Source: an uncultured bacterium
GTDB lineage: Bacteria; Cyanobacteriota; Vampirovibrionia; Gastranaerophilales; Gastranaerophilaceae
Reading direction: 5' to 3'
Length of the DNA: 7,416 bases
Assembly: GCA_900556295.1 (NCBI GenBank)
Contig: USOK01000076.1
Coordinates: 1 to 7,416 of the forward strand
The position numbers and the translations under genes are program-made. Below the pieces are notes generated by a model that saw only the letters and a program-made list of their open reading frames with translations, ran no database searches and had not been told where the DNA came from. Positions 1 to 6,398 of the stretch are shown here, in pieces (positions within the stretch are counted from its first letter, which is position 1; each line of letters begins with the position of its first letter).

Positions 1-33
1 TAAAAACAATTTACTTTATAGTAATTATTAAAA

Positions 34-987
34 TCAATCCTCAATAAAATCCCTGAAATGCTGCAATTCTTTCTTTTGGCGTATTTTAGTTAAGGCAGAG
101 TCTTCAAGTTGGCGAATTCTTTCTTTAGAATAGCCCATGATTTCTCCGAGTTGTTCTAATGTTCGAGGAGTTTCTCCATTTATTCCGAAACGATAACAAA
201 CAATTTTCTTTTCTCGTTCCGGCAGAGTTGATAATAAATCCGTAATACTTCCTTTTAGAACATTGTTTTTTGTCTGCACTTCAGGTGAACGATAAGACGT
301 ATCCTCTATATAATCGCCAATGTTTAAATCTTCGGTTACTGGAGTTTCTAAACTTATCGGCTCCTTAATAATCGATTTTTTTATTGATGCGAGTTGTTTT
401 ATACTTAATCCGAGCTGTTTTGCAAGTTCTTCGTCGGTTGGATCTCTGCCTAGTTCAAATGTCAATGATGTGTACGTTTTTTTGTATTTTCGAATTTTGT
501 CTGTCATGTGTACAGGAATTCGAATTGTTCTTGAGTGATTTGAGATTGCTCGGATTATTGTTTGTTTAATCCACCATGTAGCATAGGTTGAAAATTTGAA
601 ATTTTTTGAATAATCAAATTTTTCTGCTGCTTTGATTAATCCAAGAGAGCCTTCTTGTACCAAGTCCATGAATAAAACACCTTGTCCAATGTATTTTTTT
701 GCAATGCTTACAACAAGGCGCAAGTTCGCTTGAACCAATTTCCTTTTAGCAATATCTGATTGAGTTGGTTGCCCCTCTTTTATTTGTTTGCCCAGAGCTT
801 TTTCTTCTTTAGTGTTTAATAATTTGATTTTGCCGATATCTTTTAAATACATTTGCAAAATATCGTCATCATTTGATATTGAGTTGAATGTTTTGGGTTC
901 TTCATTAATATTCTCTCTTTCAATGTCTATAAATTCAATATTATCAACATATTCTGTCTTTAGGTCTTTGTATAAATCCACAGCCAT
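34..987 (-). CDS. RNA polymerase sigma factor, sigma-70 family (RpoD/SigA-like, group 1 or 2)
   Basis: This 317-residue protein directs core RNA polymerase to promoters. Visible in order: region 1.2 (about 42-70, DDILQMYLKDIGKIKLL), region 2.1-2.4 (about 87-158, with MDLVQEGSLGLIKAAEKFDY, KFSTYATWWIKQ and RTIRIPVHM), region 3 (about 160-225) and region 4 (about 248-310, LPEREKKIV, then a helix-turn-helix ending in KERIRQLEDSALTKIR). The acidic N-terminus of about 40 residues is too short for a full region 1.1. Two promoter-reading residues depart from the primary-sigma consensus: Ile145 where E. coli sigma70 has T440, and Lys288 where it has R584; Gln142 (Q437) is kept. The ATG is preceded by AGAGAGGA at 998-1005, a good but slightly distant ribosome site. 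The size and the substitutions suit a group 2 factor, but it could be the primary sigma of a reduced lineage; the window does not decide. I saw no convincing promoter for it in the divergent region. Confidence 0.95.
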   Translation of the reverse strand: MAVDLYKDLKTEYVDNIEFIDIERENINEEPKTFNSISNDDDILQMYLKDIGKIKLLNTKEEKALGKQIKEGQPTQSDIAKRKLVQANLRLVVSIAKKYIGQGVLFMDLVQEGSLGLIKAAEKFDYSKNFKFSTYATWWIKQTIIRAISNHSRTIRIPVHMTDKIRKYKKTYTSLTFELGRDPTDEELAKQLGLSIKQLASIKKSIIKEPISLETPVTEDLNIGDYIEDTSYRSPEVQTKNNVLKGSITDLLSTLPEREKKIVCYRFGINGETPRTLEQLGEIMGYSKERIRQLEDSALTKIRQKKELQHFRDFIED

Positions 988-1057
988 TCTGAACTATTCC
1001 TCTCTTTAAAAATTTGTGTTAAATGTTTTTAATATTGTTGACGAAAAGACTTTTATT

Positions 1058-1085
1058 TTGTTTCAATCTCTTTTTCATGTAAAAT
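1058..1085 (+). promoter_or_regulatory. Putative promoter of the PHP gene, placed for a leaderless mRNA
   Basis: A -10 box TAAAAT (1080-1085) ends six bases before the ATG at 1092, so transcription would start at or next to the A of the start codon. The -35 is weak: TTGTTT at 1058-1063, 16 bases upstream. No Shine-Dalgarno sequence lies between this box and the ATG, which fits leaderless translation. In so AT-rich a region a TAAAAT could arise by chance. Confidence 0.4.
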
Positions 1086-1091
1086 AAAATT

Positions 1092-2252
1092 ATGGGAATA
1101 ATTAGCGAAAAAGATTTAATAGAAAAAATAAAAAGTTTTGATGAATATGCGTTTAAAGCTGGCGAAAGAACGGATGTCGCAGTTTTAGATTCACATGATT
1201 TTAGGTATTTAAAATCAGGTCAGTTTAAAGCCAATTTGCATGTTCATACTCAATATTCAGATGGAGAAATGTCTATTGCAGAGTTACTTGGTTTTGCAGA
1301 TGACATTGCAAAGAATACTCCGGATTTTATAACGGCAATTACAGACCATGATACAATCGACGGAGATAAAGAAGCTGTAAAACTGATAAATAATTATAAA
1401 CATGCAAATATTTGCCTTGGTGTTGAGATGTCGACTGTTGCAATAAATTTTTCAAATCAGCCAAAACCGTTGCAGGTACATTTATTGGTTTATGGGATTA
1501 ATCCAGAAGATAAAAAGTTAGATGAATATTTAAGAATTAAACGAGAGCAAAAATTGGCTTTGACAAAGGCGACTATTGAAAAATTAGATAAAGCCTTGCC
1601 TGAATATCATTTTAATATAGAGGAAGGGGCAAAATGCCATCCAATGATACTTAAGGGAGAAGATGAAGTTGCTCATCCGATGAAAAAGTACACATCAGGA
1701 AAGATTTTGTTAGATTATTATTTCCCGAATGCGGATTTTTCTTATGAAGAACCAATATATAAATTCAAATATATGTTTAAAGGCTTAGAACCTTATCACA
1801 AAATATATAAAAAAGTTTTGGAAATGTATACAGGTGAAGAGCTCCCAAAAATTCCAGATAAAGTAGAGGAAAAAATTCAATTAGCAAGGAATATTTATTT
1901 ACAATCTCATCCGTCTGTTGGAAAGATGCTGGAACCGTTTTCGTCATTTGAAGATGCGGTGAAGTTTGTTGCTTCATTGGATAGTGGTGTAATGTCTATT
2001 GCCCATCCAGCAAGAACTAAAGCTTATTGTCCAGAGTTTTATGAGTATTTATTTGAACATTTCAAACATGCTGGTGGCGATAAAGCAATGTTTTATGAAG
2101 GTTATTACCAATCATATGAAGGTTCATATTTCCAAGAATGGAACGAAAAAATTGATAAATCAGCAGAAAAATTCGGTTTGTTAAAAACTGGAGGGTTGGA
2201 TTCTCACGGAAAAAGTTTGGTTGTCAGATGCCCGAGAAAGGATGAAATATGA
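1092..2252 (+). CDS. PHP-domain metal-dependent phosphoesterase
   Basis: This 386-residue protein has the PHP (polymerase and histidinol phosphatase) signature of a metal-bound phosphoesterase with no signal peptide, so it is probably cytoplasmic. The ligand series is complete: LHVHT (H50, H52), SDGEMS (D57), TDHDTIDG (D85, H86), GVEMS (E112), QVHLL (H130), IAHPAR (H305) and GLDSHG (D370, H372). The start of the domain resembles the TrpH/YciV (RNase AM) branch, but about 150 residues (roughly 145-295) separate the H130 and H305 motifs, more than I expect there, and about 45 residues precede the domain. The substrate could be a nucleotide, an oligonucleotide or a sugar phosphate; the sequence does not say. 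ATG 1092 is the only sensible start because an in-frame TAA lies at 1080-1082, yet it has no Shine-Dalgarno site. Its TGA overlaps the next start as ATGA, so the two genes are probably cotranscribed and translationally coupled. Confidence 0.88.
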   Translation: MGIISEKDLIEKIKSFDEYAFKAGERTDVAVLDSHDFRYLKSGQFKANLHVHTQYSDGEMSIAELLGFADDIAKNTPDFITAITDHDTIDGDKEAVKLINNYKHANICLGVEMSTVAINFSNQPKPLQVHLLVYGINPEDKKLDEYLRIKREQKLALTKATIEKLDKALPEYHFNIEEGAKCHPMILKGEDEVAHPMKKYTSGKILLDYYFPNADFSYEEPIYKFKYMFKGLEPYHKIYKKVLEMYTGEELPKIPDKVEEKIQLARNIYLQSHPSVGKMLEPFSSFEDAVKFVASLDSGVMSIAHPARTKAYCPEFYEYLFEHFKHAGGDKAMFYEGYYQSYEGSYFQEWNEKIDKSAEKFGLLKTGGLDSHGKSLVVRCPRKDEI

Positions 2253-2674
2253 AAAGATTTGCGCTCATAGTGACGTTGATGTTTTTTGCAAGCATGGCTT
2301 GTGCAAATGATACCGGATATGTTAGTCCGGAATCTTATGCGATAAATGAGGCAGATATGACGGATTATTTTGATGTCCCAGCTCCGAGAAAATTAAATAT
2401 TGATGAATTGGATAATGGAATTAAAGCAAACAAGGTCGTTGAGGAGAGTTTAGATAGTAATGTAAAAAGAGAAAAGTCTGCCAAAATAAAACGCTCAAAA
2501 GGTGAAAAGAAACCTTATGAAGAGCGTGCAGTATATAAAGCTGCAAAATGGTGGACAGATAAAACATACAAGCTTGAAGATCCTCATCACGGTGAAAAAC
2601 ATGAAATCAAAATAAAAGCTCGAGAAGAGTATGAACGTCAACAAGTTGAAAAGGCTTTAGAAGAAAAGAAATAG
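2249..2674 (+). CDS. Small secreted protein of unknown function
   Basis: I do not recognise a family for this 141-residue protein. The N-terminus is a clear Sec signal peptide: MKR, a hydrophobic core (residues 4-16) and a probable signal peptidase I site after A19 (ACA before NDTG). C18 lacks a proper lipobox, so a lipoprotein is unlikely. The mature part is about 120 residues, very hydrophilic, with an acidic first half (about 30-70) and a lysine-rich second half (about 72-141) that includes YKAAKWWTDKTYKLEDPHHG and ends in a charged, probably helical tail. No membrane segment or catalytic motif is visible. The ATG overlaps the stop of the PHP gene by four bases (ATGA) and has AAAGGA at 2237-2242, six bases upstream, so the start is secure and coupling is likely. 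The function is unknown, and pairing with a cytoplasmic phosphoesterase does not suggest one. Confidence 0.8.
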   Translation: MKRFALIVTLMFFASMACANDTGYVSPESYAINEADMTDYFDVPAPRKLNIDELDNGIKANKVVEESLDSNVKREKSAKIKRSKGEKKPYEERAVYKAAKWWTDKTYKLEDPHHGEKHEIKIKAREEYERQQVEKALEEKK

Positions 2675-2753
2675 TGATTTTATTCCATGGTTTATATTTA
2701 AAATAAATCAAAATAACGGAAATTATATTCCGGCTGAAGCAAATGTTGTTGAG

Positions 2754-3200
2754 TTGTATACAAAAAATAAGAACGATTTGAAAACTTTACAAGAGATAAA
2801 AGAGTTGTGGAGAAAACCTAATTATGCTGGAGCAATTTGCGAAGATGCTTTTAGCGCAAACGCAACTTATGAGGAATATAGACCATCATTTTATGCAATA
2901 ACAACGCAGAAGGATAGGTTTGAAAAATTACAGCCTGAGGATGTACTGGGACTTGCAGAAACTCGTACTACTTTTGGAGCAATTAAATCTTTAGATTTTT
3001 TACAGACAAATCCTGAGTTTTTGAAGAAAATCAAACCTGCAATCAAGGGAATTGGAACACAAATGCTCGCTTTTGTTGAAAAAATAAACAAAGGACGTAG
3101 AATAGAAGCCAATGCTGTTCCCGGAACAGAACCATTTTATTCGCAAAATGGTTATAGACGCTTAAGTGAAGATTCGCATATTTTTTATAAAGATGTATAG
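2754..3200 (+). CDS. GNAT-like acetyltransferase, 5' end probably frameshifted
   Basis: The 148-residue frame carries the C-terminal half of a GNAT N-acyltransferase fold: the acetyl-CoA loop region AIKGIGTQML (96-105, with G99 and G101; the usual Gln/Arg is Ala) and the following strand and helix with EANAVPGTEPFYSQNGYRRL (118-137). The middle segment GLAETRTT (66-73) would be a central strand. The first usable start codon is TTG 2754, with no good ribosome site, and it cuts off the expected first strand. The same frame is open upstream from 2661 and reads KINQNNGNYIPAEANVVEL just before the TTG, but without ATG, GTG or TTG. An ATG at 2687 lies one frame off and stops at 2699 after MVYI; removing one T from the TTT at 2697-2699 would join MVYI to KINQNNGNY and give about 170 residues, the usual GNAT size. 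It may be a pseudogene, a sequencing error or a gene with a rare start. The substrate is unknown. Confidence 0.55.
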   Translation: MYTKNKNDLKTLQEIKELWRKPNYAGAICEDAFSANATYEEYRPSFYAITTQKDRFEKLQPEDVLGLAETRTTFGAIKSLDFLQTNPEFLKKIKPAIKGIGTQMLAFVEKINKGRRIEANAVPGTEPFYSQNGYRRLSEDSHIFYKDV

Positions 3201-3268
3201 ATAAATGAAAAAATTAATTTACTCTATATACACAAAAAATTTGCAAAATATTTAACGGATTATATTTT

Positions 3269-3301
3269 GGGTATGTTGAAATTACGCATTTTTCAATACC
3301 C
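3269..3301. other. Inverted repeat between convergent genes
   Basis: GGGTAT (3269-3274) and TGAAA (3277-3281) pair with ATACCC (3296-3301) and TTTCA (3291-3295), giving an 11-bp stem with a two-base bulge and a nine-base loop. It lies between the convergent GNAT frame and the HExxH gene, where a terminator is expected, but neither strand has a T run after the stem. It is at best an atypical bidirectional terminator or mRNA 3'-end structure. Confidence 0.4.
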
Positions 3302-3317
3302 ACAATCAAAAATTTGT

Positions 3318-5195
3318 CTAAGATAAAAGTGCAAAACCTTCTTTCGTCCCATATTTTTTAGCATGGTCAATAAGATCATCCCAAGTATTTAGAAGCTTTT
3401 CTTTTGTATCAACTGCTTCGGAAATTAATTTATCACTTTTTTCAAATTGAGGTTTAAGGTCATTTTCTAAAATTTCTCTTTGAATTTTTTTAGTTTCTTC
3501 TGCTACTTTAGACCAGAATTCGTCTCGACTACCATAACCCTGTAAAATTAATTTTTTTTGTTTTTTGACAAGTTCTTTAAATTCGGCAGTTGGTCGTCCT
3601 TCAAACAAAGCTTTCTGAATTTCTGCTATTTCAGGATTCATTCTTTGTATTGCTCTAACAGTTAATTCTTGAGATTCCGGAATTGCTTGTAAGCCAAGTT
3701 TTGTTTGAATCCCTTGCATTACTTTTAATTCTAAATGCTCAAAATCTCTATGTTTATTTTTTATTATTTCATTTATTTTATTCTCAATTCCATTACGAGC
3801 TTTGCCAGCAGGAAGTTCTTCGAATTGTTTAAAAAGAGCTGGAAGTTCATCATCTATCGTATATAGAGTTTGTTCATATAGTTCATTAAACTTTTGCCCT
3901 TTATTTGCTCCATATTTATTTAGAGCCTTATCAATTCGCTTGAACATAAGAGAATAATCTTGAGGATAATTCCCTGGGGCTTGCCCGTATTGTTTACTAA
4001 AAGACGTTTTTCTATAAATTTTTGAATTTTTTAGTTCGCCTTTAAATACTAATTCCGTATATCTTGCATTTTTTTCAAGACCTGAATTTATATATTCAAA
4101 ATTTGCTTTTACTCTATTATATGAACCACTAATATTAGCCTGTTCACTTTTTGCTCTATTTTTCAATTCTTTTTCGATTGCACTAAATTTGGAGCTAGAA
4201 TGCTTATTTGCGTCTACATATTTAGACATTTTATCATACCAAGCTTTGTCAAAATTTTCTCCGATTATCTTTCTAAAATTATCTGCTCCTTTATGTTTAT
4301 AGAAAAGTATAAAATCTTCCATGTGAGTTAATTCATGTCCAATGATATCTGCCAAATCTTGATGATTTTTCAACTGGTTGAGATTTAGAGAAAGCCCACC
4401 AGTGTTTTGGCAAAATGAACCAGCTTCTTGAGCTCGTTTTTCTAAAAATGTTAATTTTACATCTTTTGGATTATACCCCATTTTAGACAAAATTGTTTCA
4501 ACCGCCTCAGTCGCAGATTGCTGTGTAACTTTTCCTGTTTTCTTTGCAATTTGTGCCAATTCAGGTATACATTCATCAATAGAGTGAATAATATTTCCTT
4601 TATTTGCTATTAAATTCTTAAGAGATTTGGACTGTTCTGTGATTTCAGAAACAGAAACATTTTTGAATGATGGAACTCCTTCAATGATTTCATCAGACAA
4701 TCCCATTGACTTTGCAAGTTTTCGATTTACAAATGTATCACATTTTAGAGCTGATTTTCCTTTTAAGTTTGTATTTAGCATTGAATTAAAACTTATTGCT
4801 TTTTCTGTACCATTTCCAATACTTACTCTTAATTGTTGTATTGGCTCACCTCTGTTTAAGTCTAAACCATAAGAAGTTGTTCCTACAACTTTGTTGCCAT
4901 CGCAAATTTGAAAACCTAAAATCCCTTCACCTTTTTTTATTGAACGACCTCTAACGGTTATGTTGGGGCGTTTTAGATTTAACCCATCTACTAGGTTTCT
5001 AACAAAAGAAGGTAATTCTTCATAATTACTACCCTCAAAACAAATTCTTGGTAAATCTTTTCCGCGTTTTGGAGTGTAACCGCTTGTCATTTTTTTGAAA
5101 AAATCAAACACAGCTTTATCATTTTGTGCTAAGGTAGCTTTTTCTGTTTTTGTCAAGCAAGATACTATTTTCCCAATACTTTTAATTGCAACCAT
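3318..5195 (-). CDS. Large uncharacterised protein with HExxH zinc-metallopeptidase motif
   Basis: This 625-residue protein matches no family that I can name. Its centre holds DIIGHELTHMEDF (283-295), an HExxH zincin motif with H287, E288 and H291 as expected zinc ligands and catalytic base. The third ligand is uncertain: D294 is three residues on, and EKNARYTEL (374-382) offers E374 or E381 in an ExxAR setting like the second helix of gluzincins. The N-terminal part (about 50-145) looks beta-rich with repeated glycines. The region after 330 is mostly charged helix with probable coiled-coil stretches (about 335-390 and 455-610). There is no signal peptide or membrane segment, so it should act in the cytoplasm unless exported by a non-Sec route. 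The start is firm: AGGGGA at 5201-5206 lies five bases before the ATG. It is monocistronic with a plausible promoter just upstream and converges on the GNAT frame. A peptidase is a reasonable inference from the motif only. Confidence 0.8.
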   Translation of the reverse strand: MVAIKSIGKIVSCLTKTEKATLAQNDKAVFDFFKKMTSGYTPKRGKDLPRICFEGSNYEELPSFVRNLVDGLNLKRPNITVRGRSIKKGEGILGFQICDGNKVVGTTSYGLDLNRGEPIQQLRVSIGNGTEKAISFNSMLNTNLKGKSALKCDTFVNRKLAKSMGLSDEIIEGVPSFKNVSVSEITEQSKSLKNLIANKGNIIHSIDECIPELAQIAKKTGKVTQQSATEAVETILSKMGYNPKDVKLTFLEKRAQEAGSFCQNTGGLSLNLNQLKNHQDLADIIGHELTHMEDFILFYKHKGADNFRKIIGENFDKAWYDKMSKYVDANKHSSSKFSAIEKELKNRAKSEQANISGSYNRVKANFEYINSGLEKNARYTELVFKGELKNSKIYRKTSFSKQYGQAPGNYPQDYSLMFKRIDKALNKYGANKGQKFNELYEQTLYTIDDELPALFKQFEELPAGKARNGIENKINEIIKNKHRDFEHLELKVMQGIQTKLGLQAIPESQELTVRAIQRMNPEIAEIQKALFEGRPTAEFKELVKKQKKLILQGYGSRDEFWSKVAEETKKIQREILENDLKPQFEKSDKLISEAVDTKEKLLNTWDDLIDHAKKYGTKEGFALLS

Positions 5196-5222
5196 AAAAT
5201 TCCCCTAAAAATTCCCTGTGTA

Positions 5223-5251
5223 TTTATATAAAGTATTTGTGTTAACCCCAA
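5223..5251 (-). promoter_or_regulatory. Putative promoter of the HExxH gene
   Basis: On the minus strand TTGGGG (5246-5251) is followed, 17 bases later, by TATAAA (5223-5228). Transcription would start near 5216, leaving a leader of about 20 bases that contains the AGGGGA ribosome site. The -10 and the spacing are good; the -35 keeps only TTG. Confidence 0.45.
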
Positions 5252-5273
5252 TTGCTATTTTGTTAAGTTTAAT

Positions 5274-5300
5274 AAAGATAGTAAAGATAGTAAAGAGATT
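5274..5300. repeat. Short tandem repeat, 9-bp unit
   Basis: AAAGATAGT occurs twice in direct succession (5274-5282 and 5283-5291), followed by a degenerate third copy AAAGAGATT (5292-5300). It lies upstream of the HExxH promoter and downstream of the tRNA terminator. It could be a protein-binding site or simply low-complexity sequence. Confidence 0.5.
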
Positions 5301-5353
5301 GTGGATGTTTTGTGGCGGGGCAGCGTTTTTTGGATGAGTGTATCAAATGCACT

Positions 5354-5376
5354 AAAAAAGAGCCTTTCGGCTCTTT
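5354..5376 (-). terminator. Rho-independent terminator of tRNA-Val
   Basis: Read on the minus strand, an 8-bp perfect stem AAAGAGCC/GGCTCTTT with a GAAA loop (5357-5376) runs into a T tract (5354-5359). It begins nine bases past the CCA end of the tRNA, so it ends that transcript. Confidence 0.88.
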
Positions 5377-5384
5377 AATTTAAA

Positions 5385-5460
5385 TGGTGGGCGTTAGAAG
5401 ACTCGAACTTCTGACATCCTCCTTGTAAGGGAGGCGATCTACCAACTGAGCTAAACGCCC
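5385..5460 (-). tRNA. tRNA-Val (anticodon UAC)
   Basis: The 76-base cloverleaf reads 5' to 3' on the minus strand: acceptor GGGCGTT/AACGCCC, D-arm GCTC-AGTTGGTA-GATC, anticodon stem CCTCC/GGAGG around the loop CTTACAA, a five-base variable loop ATGTC, T-arm AGAAG-TTCGAGT-CTTCT, discriminator A and an encoded CCA (5385-5387). The anticodon TAC (5425-5427) reads valine GTA and, by wobble, other GTN codons. The acceptor, anticodon and T stems pair perfectly. The D-stem does not: C11 (5450) faces U24 (5437), where bacterial tRNAs normally have a Watson-Crick or G-U pair. It has its own promoter and terminator and is transcribed alone. I expect it to be functional despite the mismatch. Confidence 0.95.
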
Positions 5461-5488
5461 TTGCGTTCTGTCATTCTCGACAAGATTT

Positions 5489-5517
5489 ATATTAACCTAA
5501 ACAAATTTTATTGTCAA
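5489..5517 (-). promoter_or_regulatory. Promoter of tRNA-Val
   Basis: On the minus strand a perfect -35 TTGACA (5512-5517) and a -10 TAATAT (5489-5494) are separated by exactly 17 bases. Transcription should start near 5481-5483, giving a 5' leader of about 20 bases that RNase P would remove. The strong -35 fits a highly expressed stable RNA. Confidence 0.75.
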
Positions 5518-5545
5518 CAGTTTTTTCTCATGTTTTAGAAAATTT

Positions 5546-5576
5546 TTGAACTTTTTTTATTATTATTCGTTATATA
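5546..5576 (+). promoter_or_regulatory. Weak candidate promoter of the 5605 gene
   Basis: TTGAAC (5546-5551) and TATATA (5571-5576, spacing 19; or TTATAT at 5570, spacing 18) could form a sigma-70 promoter starting transcription near 5583. The spacing and -10 are not ideal, and the stretch is AT-rich, so this is tentative. Confidence 0.3.
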
Positions 5577-5604
5577 GTTGAGTGGTAGAAAATGAGGTGT
5601 TCTT

Positions 5605-6315
5605 ATGAAAAAAATATGTTTGCTTTTAGTATTAGGACTGTTAGTTCAGCCAGTTTTCAGCGCAACTTATTACTACAAAGTTGCAAATAATAGGTATGTG
5701 ACACCTTACTCTTCTACAAACTTCATGCTTAGTCCTAGGAAATTTTCAAATGTTGATATAAACAATCCAGACATGCTTTTTATACAAGGATTACTTGCAG
5801 GGACAGCATTGTATTCGGGAAGACTAAACCCTTCGCTTACACCAGTTCTAAGAACTTCTCGTGGAAATGTTTTGAGCTACCTTGATCCGTATATTGTGAG
5901 AATTGATGGAGTTGATTATGTTTTGGTTAAAGATAGCAAAGATTCCAATTGGTCTATTGAGGATATTTTAGGTAGTGAAGATAGTAAAGATGATTTATTT
6001 GCATCTTTAAAGAAGCTTGAAAGTGATGGTAATTCCGCGAAATTGTCAGTAAAAGAACTTCAAAATGCAAATATCCGTTTTGTAAAACTTAATACAGATG
6101 GCTCATTGGCTTTGAATGACAGAAAGTTGGATTATGACATAAATAAAGTCTTGTATATTGATATGAAAAATTTGAGAACAGCTTTAGGAAACAAAAATCA
6201 AGATGGAACTTTTGGCTATTTTTACGTCTATATAAAAGAGGAAACTGGGAAAAAAGCTGTTCCAGGTCGAGTTACGTTTGAAGAAAAATCAGAATTACAC
6301 AAATATGTAAAATAA
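5605..6315 (+). CDS. Secreted protein of unknown function with degenerate EF-hand-like segment
   Basis: This 236-residue protein has a textbook Sec signal peptide: MKK, a leucine-rich core (residues 5-17) and a probable signal peptidase I site near FSA-TYYY (after A20). No membrane segment follows, so it should be periplasmic, surface or released. The mature part has a Tyr- and Asn-rich N-terminal region (21-115) and a C-terminal module (about 117-211). In that module FASLKKLESDGNSAKLSVKE (132-151) resembles a degenerate EF-hand or dockerin-type helix-loop, followed by NIRFVKLNTDGSL and FGYFYVYIK. From memory, similar modules occur in secreted proteins of Gastranaerophilales and some Firmicutes; no function is known to me. 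The start is secure: GAGGTG at 5594-5599 lies five bases before the ATG. It is monocistronic, divergent from tRNA-Val and convergent with serS across a strong hairpin. Confidence 0.82.
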   Translation: MKKICLLLVLGLLVQPVFSATYYYKVANNRYVTPYSSTNFMLSPRKFSNVDINNPDMLFIQGLLAGTALYSGRLNPSLTPVLRTSRGNVLSYLDPYIVRIDGVDYVLVKDSKDSNWSIEDILGSEDSKDDLFASLKKLESDGNSAKLSVKELQNANIRFVKLNTDGSLALNDRKLDYDINKVLYIDMKNLRTALGNKNQDGTFGYFYVYIKEETGKKAVPGRVTFEEKSELHKYVK

Positions 6316-6338
6316 TACACCTTCTTGTCCATACATAC

Positions 6339-6376
6339 AAAAAATTGCCATCATGATTTATTGTCATGATGGCAAT
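6339..6376 (-). terminator. Rho-independent terminator of serS, possibly bidirectional
   Basis: A 13-bp perfect inverted repeat, ATTGCCATCATGA (6344-6356) and its complement (6364-6376), encloses a seven-base loop. On the minus strand it is followed by six T (6339-6344), which ends the serS transcript about 25 bases past its stop. On the plus strand only an AT-rich tail with short T runs follows, so it may also stop the 5605 gene, less efficiently. Confidence 0.85.
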
Positions 6377-6398
6377 GTAGTAATTATTATTTAAAAAA

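Noticed and set aside
1038..1066. TTGACG as a strong -35 for the PHP gene
   Set aside because: At 17 bases downstream there is only TTTCAA, which is not a -10 box; the weaker TTGTTT fits the TAAAAT better.
1777..1977. Antisense frame within the PHP gene
   Set aside because: It lies wholly inside a well supported gene, with no ribosome site or recognisable motif.
2717..2732. Small inverted repeat CGGAA/TTCCG between the secreted protein and the GNAT frame
   Set aside because: It has only five base pairs, no T tract, and lies in sequence that reads as GNAT coding, so it is not a terminator.
5305..5337. Ten-codon frame MFCGGAAFFG in the GC-richer patch between the HExxH promoter and the tRNA terminator
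   Set aside because: It is too short, has no clear ribosome site and lacks any supporting context.
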